NCBI GenBank assembly: GCA_949358305.1 | Contig: OX442314.1 | Location: 37,855,211 to 37,919,210, forward strand | Length of the DNA: 64,000 nucleotides | Reading direction: 5' to 3' | Source: Strigamia acuminata | Lineage: Eukaryota > Arthropoda > Chilopoda > Geophilomorpha > Linotaeniidae | Part shown: in pieces, positions 11,371 through 20,658 of the stretch | Position numbering within the stretch: the stretch's first letter is position 1 | Layout of the letters: every line of letters begins with the position of its first letter | The notes under the pieces: model-generated | Told to the model about the DNA's origin: nothing | Seen by the model: only the letters and a program-made list of their open reading frames with translations | Database searches by the model: none | Made by a program: the position numbers and the translations under genes

Positions 11371-14300
11371 ATGAAGAAAAAGGGGTTTAACAAAGGGTTC
11401 GATAAGCCGCCACCAGTCAAAGAAATGGGTAGTGACATAGCTAACGCCCAAATTCAAGACAGGGCCAACAACGCTTTGCAGGTAATTACCGCAAACGCTG
11501 AGGCTGAGGCGGAAGAACCGAACCTACTGCTTGAAGAATTACCTCAAGTAGTCGAAGACACAGAAGAATTTCGTGTTTTCATGTGCAACGTGGCGGTCGA
11601 ATACACCAACCGCCTATGTATGTTGCCCATGACAATAGAACGTGAAAAAATTATGGGACTGCTAGACTCGGGAGCAGATCGCTCGTTCGTTTCCGAAGAT
11701 ATAGTAGCATCATTGGGTCTCACCGATAAGATAAAAGGCGTTAATAAAAATATACGTCTAAAAACCGCCAACGGAATGGCGCGTCCAAAAGGAGTTATAT
11801 TATTGACCATGGAGTGGCTCGGAGGAGTAGAACAGCACCCTTTCCTGGTCCTGCCCACATGCGACAGAATTTTTCTGTTGGGCTTAGACCTCATGGCGTC
11901 AATGGAAATACAACCAAATCCAATAACGAAATCTTGGAATTATATCAGAAATGATAAGGAAAGACCCGCAATTGTCGTGCCACCAGCTCTTGTAAAAGAA
12001 GCGGCCGACAAGACACAGTGGGAGAAAGGCCTAAAGAAATTCGTTCAAGACTACGATTTTAAAGCATTCGTAACAGAATTGCAACGGGACAATGTAGTGG
12101 AAACGCTTGTCGCCGACGCCGCTTTAGAATTAAACGAAGCGGCAGCCCTACGAAGGGTCCTACTTAAATATGAGGGGATCCTGTCGAAAAAACCGGGCCG
12201 AACGAATAAGGCTATTCACGAAATTAAATTGACGGATAATAAACCTATACGAGTTGCGTATAAGGGAATGAACCCGCAAAAACGTGAAATAGTGCAAAAA
12301 ATGTGCCAAGAAATGCTAGACAGTGGCATTGTCTCCGAGGCCCAGGGAGAATACGCGACGCGAGTTGTACTCGTGATGCGCCCGGGCTCGGACCCACGCC
12401 TATGCATTGATTACCGCCCATTAAACGCGGTGACAGAAATAGATCCCATACAGATGCCGTCTATCGAATCCATTTTGAGAGAGCTTAGCCCCTTTTCTTG
12501 GGTTACGACGATGGATCTGTCGAAGGGATACTGGCAAGTTGAGATGAGGCCAGAGGATAAGATAAAAACAGCATTTTACTCGCCAATTGGACGGTTGATG
12601 TTCAACGTCATGCCATTTGGTTTAGTGAATGCTCCCAGTACCTTTCAGAGGCTAATCGAAAGCGTATTGGGTGATATCCTGCATCAGTTTGTATGGGCAT
12701 ACCTAGATGACATAGTTATTGCCTCCAAAACATTCGAAGAGCACATTGAGCACATCGACCAAGTGCTCACCCGGCTGGCAAAAGCTGGGTTACACGTGCA
12801 TCCGGGCAAGAGCAAGTTCTGTCGAAAGGAGCTTGCCTTCCTGGGTTATCGCATTGGAGTCAATGGTTTAGCTATTGGCCCCGAAAAAATCGATGCGATT
12901 AATCGTTTCCCACCACCCGAGGACGTTAAAGGTGTCCAACGGTTTATGGGAATGATAAACTTCTTCGGCAGGTTGCTACCGGGTCTAGCTGAAGTGGCAG
13001 CCCCAGTTACCGACCTCCTGAAGAATGAAAACGAATTTGTATGGTCAAATGAGTGCAACATCGCATTTAATGCGATAAAGAGGATGCTGACGGAAGTCGG
13101 CGTAATGCCTCTACCCGACTTAAACCGGCCGTTCATATTACATACGGACGCCAGCAGAGTTGGGTTGGGAGCCGCGTTGCTTCAAACACACGTGCGCGAC
13201 GGAGTCGAACAAGACCTGCCGTGCATGTTTATAAGTCGCAAACTCCAAGGCGCTGAAAAAAATTACAACGCCACAGAGTTGGAGTGTTTGGCCGTTGTGT
13301 GGGCCATAAGGAAATTCAGAGATTATCTCGAATATACCAAATTTGTAGTCCACACAGATCATCAAGCGTTACAATGGCTGATGAAATTAAAGGAGCCAGC
13401 AGGTCGACTAGCCAGATGGCAGTTAGAACTGATGGCATGCGACTTGACCATTCAATACAAGCCCGGCAAATATAACGTCGTGGCTGATGCTCTGTCACGG
13501 GCACCAGTGTCAGATCCTATCGACGCTGACGATGATGGCGAGGATGATTCCCGCATCATTTACTGCCCGACGAGTTGTCACCGTTGGGATTTAAGGAAGA
13601 TGAATGAAATTCCCACCGCGTCTCCGGCAGATGTAAAATTCTGTGGATTTTGGACGCGGTTATACCAACCAGCTGCTGACAATTACCCAAATGCAAAGAA
13701 GGAATTTAAGCTAGAGCGGAGAATAAATGACCCGCTTCTAAGCGCCTTCCACGCTCATGTCGGCAAGCAGATGCAAAGCAATCCCCCAACAAGGGAGGAA
13801 ATAATTGTGCAACAAAAATTAGACAAAAAATGTCAGGACAGAGCTAGATTCGTACTGACAGGAAAATATCCGCCCGACTTAACCAGAAGGCAGAAGCGTC
13901 GTTATGCGCACGAATCCATAGATTACCTATTGGATGACGGCCTTTTGGTGAAGCATCACCCAAATCACCAAGATGACTTGAGTGAATCGGACACCGCAGT
14001 AAAGGTAGTAATACCTGCTTCCTTAATCGGTCGCGTGCTGTGGTTGTTACACGGGCACCCGCTTGCGAGCCATGCGGGAGTAAGCAGAACACTCTATCGT
14101 GCTACACAGCTTTTTCACTGGACAGGGATGAAAAAAGATATCGCTCTTTTTGTCCACCAATGTCAGCGATGTCAAGCGTGTAAGCCGAGGAGAAAATCAC
14201 CATTCGAAACTATCTTCTTAGGGCCTTACGCGCCTTTTGATTGTTTAAGTGTCGATGTGATGGGCCCAAAACCCGTTACGGGAAATAAAAATGCGTACAT

Positions 14301-14862
14301 TATCGTAATAATGGACGTGGCGACTCGTTGGCCCGAGTTGTACGCCGTCGCTAGACCTTCAGCAGAGAAAATCGTTGAATGTATCTACGACGTGGCGTTA
14401 CGTTACGGATTTCCACGTAAAATAATATCCGATAACGGACCCCAATTTATCTCGAAAATTTGGGGTAAGTTTTGTGAGAAATTCGGGATTGTGGCGTCAC
14501 ATACTTCGACCTACAATCCCAGAACAAATCCCGTTGAGCGACTCAACAGGGACATTAAATATGCACTAAGCATATTCACTGACATCCACAATAGGTGGGA
14601 TGAATACTTGAGGAAGATCGCGTTCAGCATACGAACAACAGTCTCGAGGACGAGAGATTTTTCTCCGGCCTACCTCAACTTCGCCCGAGAGCTACGAGTG
14701 CCTTGGGACCCACGAGTGGCAGAGTCGGTAAATGTGGTGGACCCAGAGAAACCACATGAGTATGTGTATAAATTGGAGCAAACAATTTCGAGCACATACA
14801 AACATATGATGGCGCACATTTTTAACATGCGCGACAAGATAAAAGCGGTGGAAAATTTGTGA
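11371..14862 (+). CDS. pol: Element A pol: protease, RT, RNase H, integrase
   Basis: The ORF has 1,163 codons from its first ATG; the frame is open from 11290 in the -1 phase relative to gag, so synthesis by frameshifting is expected. Visible in order are retropepsin LLDSGADRSF (catalytic Asp about 99), reverse transcriptase with LCIDYRPLN, MPFGLVNAPSTF and catalytic YLDD (444-447), RNase H LHTDASRVGLG (Asp 593) and TDHQALQWL, the integrase HHCC finger (HGHPLASH...CQRCQAC) and a DDE core (Asp 962, Asp 1021, Glu 1056). It stops at TGA 14860-14862, before the integrase C-terminal module, which continues in the next -1 frame from 14859. Confidence 0.95.
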   Translation: MKKKGFNKGFDKPPPVKEMGSDIANAQIQDRANNALQVITANAEAEAEEPNLLLEELPQVVEDTEEFRVFMCNVAVEYTNRLCMLPMTIEREKIMGLLDSGADRSFVSEDIVASLGLTDKIKGVNKNIRLKTANGMARPKGVILLTMEWLGGVEQHPFLVLPTCDRIFLLGLDLMASMEIQPNPITKSWNYIRNDKERPAIVVPPALVKEAADKTQWEKGLKKFVQDYDFKAFVTELQRDNVVETLVADAALELNEAAALRRVLLKYEGILSKKPGRTNKAIHEIKLTDNKPIRVAYKGMNPQKREIVQKMCQEMLDSGIVSEAQGEYATRVVLVMRPGSDPRLCIDYRPLNAVTEIDPIQMPSIESILRELSPFSWVTTMDLSKGYWQVEMRPEDKIKTAFYSPIGRLMFNVMPFGLVNAPSTFQRLIESVLGDILHQFVWAYLDDIVIASKTFEEHIEHIDQVLTRLAKAGLHVHPGKSKFCRKELAFLGYRIGVNGLAIGPEKIDAINRFPPPEDVKGVQRFMGMINFFGRLLPGLAEVAAPVTDLLKNENEFVWSNECNIAFNAIKRMLTEVGVMPLPDLNRPFILHTDASRVGLGAALLQTHVRDGVEQDLPCMFISRKLQGAEKNYNATELECLAVVWAIRKFRDYLEYTKFVVHTDHQALQWLMKLKEPAGRLARWQLELMACDLTIQYKPGKYNVVADALSRAPVSDPIDADDDGEDDSRIIYCPTSCHRWDLRKMNEIPTASPADVKFCGFWTRLYQPAADNYPNAKKEFKLERRINDPLLSAFHAHVGKQMQSNPPTREEIIVQQKLDKKCQDRARFVLTGKYPPDLTRRQKRRYAHESIDYLLDDGLLVKHHPNHQDDLSESDTAVKVVIPASLIGRVLWLLHGHPLASHAGVSRTLYRATQLFHWTGMKKDIALFVHQCQRCQACKPRRKSPFETIFLGPYAPFDCLSVDVMGPKPVTGNKNAYIIVIMDVATRWPELYAVARPSAEKIVECIYDVALRYGFPRKIISDNGPQFISKIWGKFCEKFGIVASHTSTYNPRTNPVERLNRDIKYALSIFTDIHNRWDEYLRKIAFSIRTTVSRTRDFSPAYLNFARELRVPWDPRVAESVNVVDPEKPHEYVYKLEQTISSTYKHMMAHIFNMRDKIKAVENL
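14853..14859 (+). promoter_or_regulatory. A_AAT_TTG slip site or single-base deletion before pol stop
   Basis: The last sense codons of pol form A_AAT_TTG, which fits the X_XXY_YYZ slippery rule, and TGA follows at once. A -1 slip continues at GTG 14859 into the integrase tail. Alternatively one A was lost from the preceding A run. Confidence 0.5.
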
Positions 14863-15431
14863 ATTTCGAGAACAATGATTTAGTGTGGAAGGACACACAC
14901 ATCCTCTCAAATGCAGCGAGAGGAATCACCGCCAGCTTGGCCGACAAGAGAGATGGTCCGTATGTGATCATCGGCAAGCATGGCGGTAACGCGTATAAAT
15001 TACGCAAGCTCGAGGACAACACCGAGCATAAGTCGATACAAGTACGAGAGTTAACTCCGTACATTCCGGAATTCCCGCAAGAAATGTGGGCCAAAGGCCA
15101 AGTCAAGTCTAAAACTGACGGCCAAATCGTCGATATGTTCGCTGGCGAGTTGGAAAAAGCACCGCCAAGTGACAACGAGGAGTATTTCGACGCCCCTTCA
15201 CCTCCGGTAAACGAGATAGTTGAATCCGTTCCGGATCCAATTTTGGTCGGGGGGGAAACAGGAGAAACTCCTGAAACAAACACAAAAAACACGGATAAAA
15301 AAGAAAACAATAATGAGGAGGTACAGACACAAAAAACAACAAAAAATATCGTACCTGCCTCGATCCGTAACCTGCGACCAAAAAGAGATAATCCGTTTAT
15401 AAAAGGCGGAAAGGTCGTAGGAAAAAAGTAA
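14859..15431 (+). CDS. Element A integrase C-terminal module, -1 frame
   Basis: A 190-codon frame entered at 14859, with no ATG at its start. NDLVWKDTHIL, KRDGPYVI and AYKLRKL match DLVWKQTHIL, KRDGPWEI and AYKLRKL in the uninterrupted integrase of element B, so this is the GPY/F-type C-terminal domain that helps direct integration. An acidic, low-complexity tail rich in E, T and N follows, ending in basic residues. It must be reached from pol by a -1 shift, or else it marks a one-base deletion in this copy. Confidence 0.85.
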   Translation: MNFENNDLVWKDTHILSNAARGITASLADKRDGPYVIIGKHGGNAYKLRKLEDNTEHKSIQVRELTPYIPEFPQEMWAKGQVKSKTDGQIVDMFAGELEKAPPSDNEEYFDAPSPPVNEIVESVPDPILVGGETGETPETNTKNTDKKENNNEEVQTQKTTKNIVPASIRNLRPKRDNPFIKGGKVVGKK

Positions 15432-15572
15432 AATAAATTACGAGTCGATGGCGGCACTAAAAATAAATGTAATCGACCGATAGTGCAAGCCATCACGTCG
15501 CAGAAAATTTCGCTAAGTCCAACAAAGCGGATATCGGTCGAATTCGCGTCACGAGATGGCGTGGAAACGCGG
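15432..15572 (+). other. Untranslated DNA after the integrase tail
   Basis: No coding sequence. It leads into the hairpin array. Confidence 0.4.
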
Positions 15573-15688
15573 GACCCGTAGCAAAATTATCGGCACGGGT
15601 CGGATACCGCGTGCAAAAGACCCCGTAGCAGCAATCGCGCACGGGAGTGAGAACAAAGGAGACCCGTAGCGTAACATGCGCACGGGTA
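15573..15688 (+). repeat. Three tandem stem-loops (ACCCGTAGC...GCACGGGT)
   Basis: Three spaced inverted repeats lie at 15573-15601, 15620-15646 and 15661-15688. Each has CCCGTAGC on the left arm and GCRCACGGG or GGCACGGG on the right. The first arm pair, GACCCGT/ACGGGTC, is perfect. They could be RNA hairpins in the leader or paired protein-binding sites. Confidence 0.65.
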
Positions 15689-15723
15689 GGTGCGCACTAG
15701 TCTCAAACACCCGGGTTCTGGAG

Positions 15724-15730
15724 TATATTA
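15724..15730 (+). promoter_or_regulatory. Possible internal TATA box for the ORF3 transcript
   Basis: TATATTA lies between the hairpins and the ORF3 leader exon, about 170 bases before the ATG at 15901. The placement suits an internal promoter, but the match is weak and no initiator is clear. Confidence 0.3.
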
Positions 15731-15900
15731 CCCAGAATCCATCGCGATTACCTCGTGTTCACACGGACTTCCGCTTTTCACAGCTGATCGCTGCATTCGT
15801 GCGTGATCCTCGTTTTTAACGTTTTACCGAGTTTTTTTTTGAGATAGTTTTATCATCCTTTTTTCAATCGTGATTGAGCTTTTTGTGCGCGCTCCTCGCC

Positions 15901-15990
15901 ATGGACGAGGAAGAGAACGACGTGCTTGCCATCGAGCACGATGACGAGGAAAACTGGGACCGCGATGTAAACCAAGTCCAACCCGATCAG
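15901..15990 (+). CDS. Short acidic leader exon of ORF3
   Basis: ATG 15901 has an ideal context (CGCCATGG) and opens 30 acidic codons (MDEEENDVLAIEHDDEENWD and on) to a CAG/GTAGAAGT donor at 15990/15991. Unspliced, the frame ends after 37 codons at 16014. Splicing to the acceptor at 16835/16836 joins the two frames in phase 0, so I read it as the first coding exon of ORF3 rather than a free peptide. The splice is predicted, not observed. Confidence 0.55.
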
Positions 15991-16835
15991 GTAGAAGTCG
16001 GCATCGGCACATGAGAATTATTTCCGTGCTGCTGAAAGAGAAATTTTGTTGACTAATACCTGACATGAGTGCTTTGCACTCGAAATAGTGTATAATTAAT
16101 TATTAACCGCGATCGCTCACACGATCGTATTTTTTCCTTGTTAATTTGTTTTCGGGGTGCGAGCGCAGACTTCACGTCGCCTCGCGTCTCGAAAATTCCT
16201 CATGACTTGAGTCACGAGCGAGACAATGGGCTCGAGCCATAAATAATTTTATGACAAGGGGAGAATATTCTGTAAAAGAATATTTTTCTCCACAAGTAAT
16301 TTGACGCATCAAATTGATGCAACTTAACATTCGTACGATGAATTTTTCGGTGTGTTGGATGAATTTAATTTGACTTTAACTTTTTTAAAAAAAATTAGAC
16401 AAAGTCCGACTTCGGAATAATTCTTTATTAGGTTTATTTATTTAATAAAATTTCGACAAGCACATTTATTGTGCAATTTTAGTAATAATTTACACCCGAC
16501 GAATTCTTTTTACGAATGACTGATAATTATTAATTTAATTATTAGTAATGTCCTAATTAATGTTAGAATTAATTTGAAGTAAAATCTGATGATAAGAATC
16601 CAGATTAAAGGCTCGATTCCGTCTCGCTGTGCGTTTTGGACATGAGACAGATTTTTACGTGATGACTTCTCTTTTTCTATCCGACGAGGGACAATTCGTC
16701 CTACGTTTGCACCGATAGACAGGAATCGGTCTCGACGGACGGCTGCACGTATCGGCAACGTCCCTCGAAACCAACCATTTATCTACGTATTTAATATTAA
16801 CTTTTTATTAATCATTTATTTCTCCACCCTTCCAG
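15991..16835 (+). other. Predicted intron in front of ORF3
   Basis: This is 845 bases of AT-rich, non-coding DNA between GC-rich coding segments. It begins GTAGAAGT and ends in a pyrimidine-rich tract and CCAG directly at the ORF3 ATG. The contrast in base composition supports an intron. Confidence 0.6.
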
Positions 16836-19601
16836 ATGGCATTACGTAAAACATGGGGACCATTAGACCCCGCTTGCATCACTCGTGGCGGGATATTTCG
16901 AGGCGCGCTGCCCGATTTTTACCGACGATGTTTCGGCGAAGACGCCGACCCTTGGCGCCTGCGAATACTACATTCCCGATGCATCGCCCGACGTTGGGTA
17001 CGAGACTGCACGCTCCTGGATACGTTCCCGGAGGGAATGCGCGAAGGCATCGCCACAGAGTTAGCTCGTGACGATGACCCGAAATCGCCAATTTTCCACC
17101 CCGGATTGTCAAGTCAGTACACTGGCAACCCGGCGGAGGAACACGTGCTGCATGCGTGGCGAGCAGCCGAGACAGAAGAGGCCCGTGAGGCCATCTATCA
17201 GCATTATAGACAACAGCTGGTGGATACCGCTACGGCAGTGGCCGAGCGCATCCTCCAAAACGAGGGGATGACCGCGGATGATATTCATCTGTGGTTTGAG
17301 AGGCTGCGATTGGGAGAGAGTACGCCCCAGTGGAGACCTCGGATGGGAATTTTAACATCCCAAGCCGAGATGTGGCAGCTCCACTACCTGGGGATTTTGG
17401 GGCCCAAGAGCAGCTACCCGCGGAAGCGCAAGCGCTCCAAAGGCGCCGGGGACAGCCAGTCGCGTTCCCCAGCGACAACCAAGAAGCAGCGTGTCGCTCA
17501 AAACACGACTGAAGGCAACGAAGCTGGGCCATCCACTAGTACGGTGCGTGACCCTTCGCAGTATTCCCGACCGCGAATTTTCGTAAACCGTCAGATTAAA
17601 GACGGTAAGGAGTACAAGGAGGTTTGGATGTCTGGTGACGAAGAGCGAGTCTCTCGTCCCAGCACTTCTAGACGTCCGCTGACTCATCGCGAGCAGCGGA
17701 AAAAAGATCGCAAAGAGCGATACTTCGCGAGGTGCGAAGCTCGGGGCCGTCCCATCCCCGAACCCGCCTACGTCTCCAAGAGAGCGGGTCGACGAAGTGG
17801 TAGCCAGTCAGGTGAGCGAAGCGTCCCAGCGGCAGATACGCGGGACCTTCGCGAGATTCTGACTCAGATGAAGCGGACGAAACTGACACGTTTCGATCCC
17901 GCGATGAAACACGCCAGGAAGATGGGTGTTGTCACCGACGGGAAGGTGACCCCACACGAGGTGGCAAGGTGGCTCGCAGACTACATAAATTCGCGACCAC
18001 GACCCGATGGCATGCCAACCGCCATCGTGCAGCCTTTGGGCTCCGGACAACATCTCCCGGCGCCCCAAGTCGCAATGACTGGGGTGCAGACGACGGAGAC
18101 GCCACCACCGCCGACGCAGCCAACACCACCGCTGCCGACGCCAACGCTGCCGACCAAGACGCAGCCGCCTCCGAACCTGCCGCCGCCGTCGTTGTTAAAT
18201 TCGAGCGATCCGCCGGATTTGCACACCGACCGCTCAGTCCCTCTCCCCGTTGGACAGAGCATTGCGCAGGAATGTCGAGCCAATTTGACCGGCATTTACA
18301 GGCCGAGCCAACCCCGACCCGGTTCCTCGGCCCTGTTTTTCGAGAGGCGAGACGAAGAAGCGCGACTCGCGAGAGAAGCCGCCAACCCGACTATCTCCGA
18401 GCTCTCAGCGTTCCGCTTCGTGATGGAAGACCCAAGAGTCTCCGCACCCGCCTTGCGAGGTGTGGATCAGGCCCAGCGATATTTCATCGAATGGGCAACG
18501 GCGATGATGAGTAAGCTCTCGTGTGCCTTCACTGCGGATTCGGAGCGATCGAATCCAGTGAATCGTCGCAGCCTACAGCTATCATTGACCAAGGTCATGA
18601 TGCAGCTGCTAACCCCAGCACTCTTCGGAGAAGGGCGTCAGGCGATGGCCGCATGGTCTGTCGTGGACAGAGAGGGTGTACAGGTTCCCCGTGCACTCCT
18701 CGCAGAGTGGAGCTCCATTCTGCCCGACCCTGTGTTGACTCGGTACGAGCTAACCAGGGATGTGGTAAACCCCGAATTTGAGGGGTACAAGTTGCGAAGC
18801 ACGGCGTTTCGCTATACCTCCGCCACCTGGACAGCGGCGCCTACCCAACAACTGCGCGCCTTGACCATCCAGACGGAAGAATCGGCAGAGGATGTAGAAA
18901 TGGTGATCTCGCCGACGAGCGGAGTTCCGATTCCGCCACCGATGCCTGCGGAGATATCCCCGCAAGGACCCGCCCTGTTCGAAGTGGCGGGTAAGCCAAA
19001 GCGCTTACTGTGCCGAACGCCACCCGTCAGGTCCGTCGAGCAAACGAAGCCGACACCGCCCGGGACCCCACCGGCCCGAGCGGCGACAACGACGCAAGCC
19101 GTGATTCCCGCGGCCACCCAGAAGCCGAAGCCGGCACCGCCTCCACCAGACTATTACGGGCGAATCATCGAAGAGTTTCCCCATCTTTCGATGACAACGG
19201 CGACCAGGAGGTTTATCCTCGCACAACGGGATAAAGGCAAATCAGTCTTCATCTGGCTTCACAACCAGATCCGGAAGACTAGAGACCTCATCTTCCACCA
19301 GAGGTTGCTGAGAGCCCACCGTGTGCCAGTGACGCCAGCGGAAGCCAATGCCATCCGGCATACGAACACCGGCTTCTCCGCCTACATCCCGAGCGTTTGG
19401 TTACACGAGAGGACGCGTGCCCCGCATGAGCCAGTTGACGGCCATGCATTATGCTTCATTACGGAGCATGAGGACCCCCGAGATCGGTCCTCGGCGTTAG
19501 TAGGCGATCTACCCGCGCCACCCGGCACTCAACCGCCTGTCCCTGGAGTGAGTTACGCCCAGGTGACGGACTCAGTGTCGGGTCCCCCAGGAAAGAAGTG
19601 A
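16836..19601 (+). CDS. Element A ORF3, unrecognised 921-residue protein in env position
   Basis: An uninterrupted 921-codon frame, GC-rich, lying between pol and the 3' LTR. I recognise no family. There is no obvious signal peptide, membrane segment or Cys-rich ectodomain, so a standard envelope is unlikely. Residues 1-190 look globular and rich in R, W and E. A basic cluster KRKRSKGAG follows near 195-205 (possible nuclear signal), then a charged middle, a Pro/Thr tract near 405-455 (PPPPTQPTPPLPTPTLP), a globular block about 490-680, a second Pro-rich stretch with PPPPDYY (a PPxY motif at about 770-773), and a conserved-looking C-terminal block. An accessory Gag-like or nucleic-acid-binding role is possible but unproven. 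Confidence 0.85.
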   Translation: MALRKTWGPLDPACITRGGIFRGALPDFYRRCFGEDADPWRLRILHSRCIARRWVRDCTLLDTFPEGMREGIATELARDDDPKSPIFHPGLSSQYTGNPAEEHVLHAWRAAETEEAREAIYQHYRQQLVDTATAVAERILQNEGMTADDIHLWFERLRLGESTPQWRPRMGILTSQAEMWQLHYLGILGPKSSYPRKRKRSKGAGDSQSRSPATTKKQRVAQNTTEGNEAGPSTSTVRDPSQYSRPRIFVNRQIKDGKEYKEVWMSGDEERVSRPSTSRRPLTHREQRKKDRKERYFARCEARGRPIPEPAYVSKRAGRRSGSQSGERSVPAADTRDLREILTQMKRTKLTRFDPAMKHARKMGVVTDGKVTPHEVARWLADYINSRPRPDGMPTAIVQPLGSGQHLPAPQVAMTGVQTTETPPPPTQPTPPLPTPTLPTKTQPPPNLPPPSLLNSSDPPDLHTDRSVPLPVGQSIAQECRANLTGIYRPSQPRPGSSALFFERRDEEARLAREAANPTISELSAFRFVMEDPRVSAPALRGVDQAQRYFIEWATAMMSKLSCAFTADSERSNPVNRRSLQLSLTKVMMQLLTPALFGEGRQAMAAWSVVDREGVQVPRALLAEWSSILPDPVLTRYELTRDVVNPEFEGYKLRSTAFRYTSATWTAAPTQQLRALTIQTEESAEDVEMVISPTSGVPIPPPMPAEISPQGPALFEVAGKPKRLLCRTPPVRSVEQTKPTPPGTPPARAATTTQAVIPAATQKPKPAPPPPDYYGRIIEEFPHLSMTTATRRFILAQRDKGKSVFIWLHNQIRKTRDLIFHQRLLRAHRVPVTPAEANAIRHTNTGFSAYIPSVWLHERTRAPHEPVDGHALCFITEHEDPRDRSSALVGDLPAPPGTQPPVPGVSYAQVTDSVSGPPGKK

Positions 19602-19626
19602 TCGCTCAGCCCCACGGTCTGAGCTC

Positions 19627-19637
19627 GGAGGGGGAAG
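19627..19637 (+). promoter_or_regulatory. Polypurine tract of element A
   Basis: GGAGGGGGAAG immediately precedes the 3' LTR, the expected plus-strand primer for reverse transcription. Confidence 0.85.
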
Positions 19638-20654
19638 TGTTGTGACCCGACTGGACCGGGGTCAACGAAGAGTTTCTCTCGTGACCTCGTTTCGGGTGTA
19701 AGGGGAGCCGCAAGCGCGTCTCCCTTCCCTCAGTGCATTGACATCTAGTCAATGGACAGGCGTCTGCCCTGAGGGAGTGGGGATGGCTCGTCCACCCCAC
19801 CATTGGGTGATTCCGGTCACCTGTCAACCTCGCTTTGTGCAAAGGAATGTGCCTTGCACTGAGCGGGCAGAACCAACACAACCATCAAACGAGAAACACA
19901 CGTAAACCCGTCGTCCTACAAGATCAGGCCCAAGTAAAATATACTGGGATTGACCAAGGACAAAGGACAATTTACCGTGAGTACGTTTGGTCAGTGTCAA
20001 ACTCCGCAGAGTAACCTGCGAGATAAGATTACCACACTATTTTAGCACACCAGCTAGAAATAGTAAAAACCACTCCAGTTTAGCGAGTTGTGCAGACAAA
20101 CGGTCGCACAAGCCTAAACTGCAGTTAAACCACGACGAGCGTTCCCGCCGCTGTGTGATCGCCGGGAGCCAGAAGAGTCCGCCGCTGTGTGATCGCCGGA
20201 CACCACACAAAAACCTAGACAACAGACCGAAGTAAGCCTTTTAACTAAGCATTCACTCGCGCCCGACCAGCGTGAGCCCGAAGGACCAGCCAGAGACGAG
20301 CCGAGGACGCCATATTGCCACGCCGGCCCAAGACGACATCGCGTTGCCACAACGACGACGCCATCTTGGACGCGAACGAAACAACAGACGACCTCGCCGG
20401 TTCCAGCCAGCTTTCATCATACCTTTACCTTTCCATTTCCCTTCACCCATTCCGATTTACCTTTTACCTACCTTTCATATATATATATAAGATATATCTG
20501 TACATTGTCCCACAGAATAAATCTATATTATATTTTACCTTTTATATCTGTGTAATCATTTCTTTGGGTAAACCGCTTGAGACAAAGCGGTAGTGAGTTA
20601 GTCGAATTAAGTAATCAACCCACGAGTTAGCGACGGTTAGAGTTGAGCGCGACA
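19638..20654 (+). repeat. Element A 3' LTR
   Basis: Same length and the same sequence wherever compared as 7175-8191 (constant offset 12,463). It ends GCGCGACA and is followed by ACTT. Confidence 0.95.
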
Positions 20655-20658
20655 ACTT
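20655..20658. repeat. Target-site duplication (right), element A
   Basis: The ACTT partner of 7171-7174. Confidence 0.93.

Larger units (their letters stand above)
7175..20654 (+). mobile_element. Element A: complete Gypsy-type LTR retrotransposon with extra ORF3
   Basis: The element is 13,480 bp with TG...CA LTRs of 1,017 bp at 7175-8191 and 19638-20654 and a 4-bp duplication ACTT. In order it has a primer site, gag, pol (protease, RT, RNase H, integrase), a frameshifted integrase tail, a structured leader, a split ORF3 and a polypurine tract. The protease-RT-RNase H-integrase order is that of Ty3/Gypsy elements. The LTRs looked identical wherever I compared them, including all internal chance ORFs, so the insertion is recent. 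It is unusually long, and its third ORF has no recognisable envelope features. Confidence 0.95.

Noticed and set aside
16836-19601. ORF3 as a retroviral-type envelope
   Set aside because: No signal peptide, fusion-peptide-like segment, transmembrane anchor or Cys-rich ectodomain can be seen; only its position is env-like.
20637-20654. Last six residues of element B pol as read through 20637
   Set aside because: These bases belong to the LTR of element A; B's own sequence ends at 20655.
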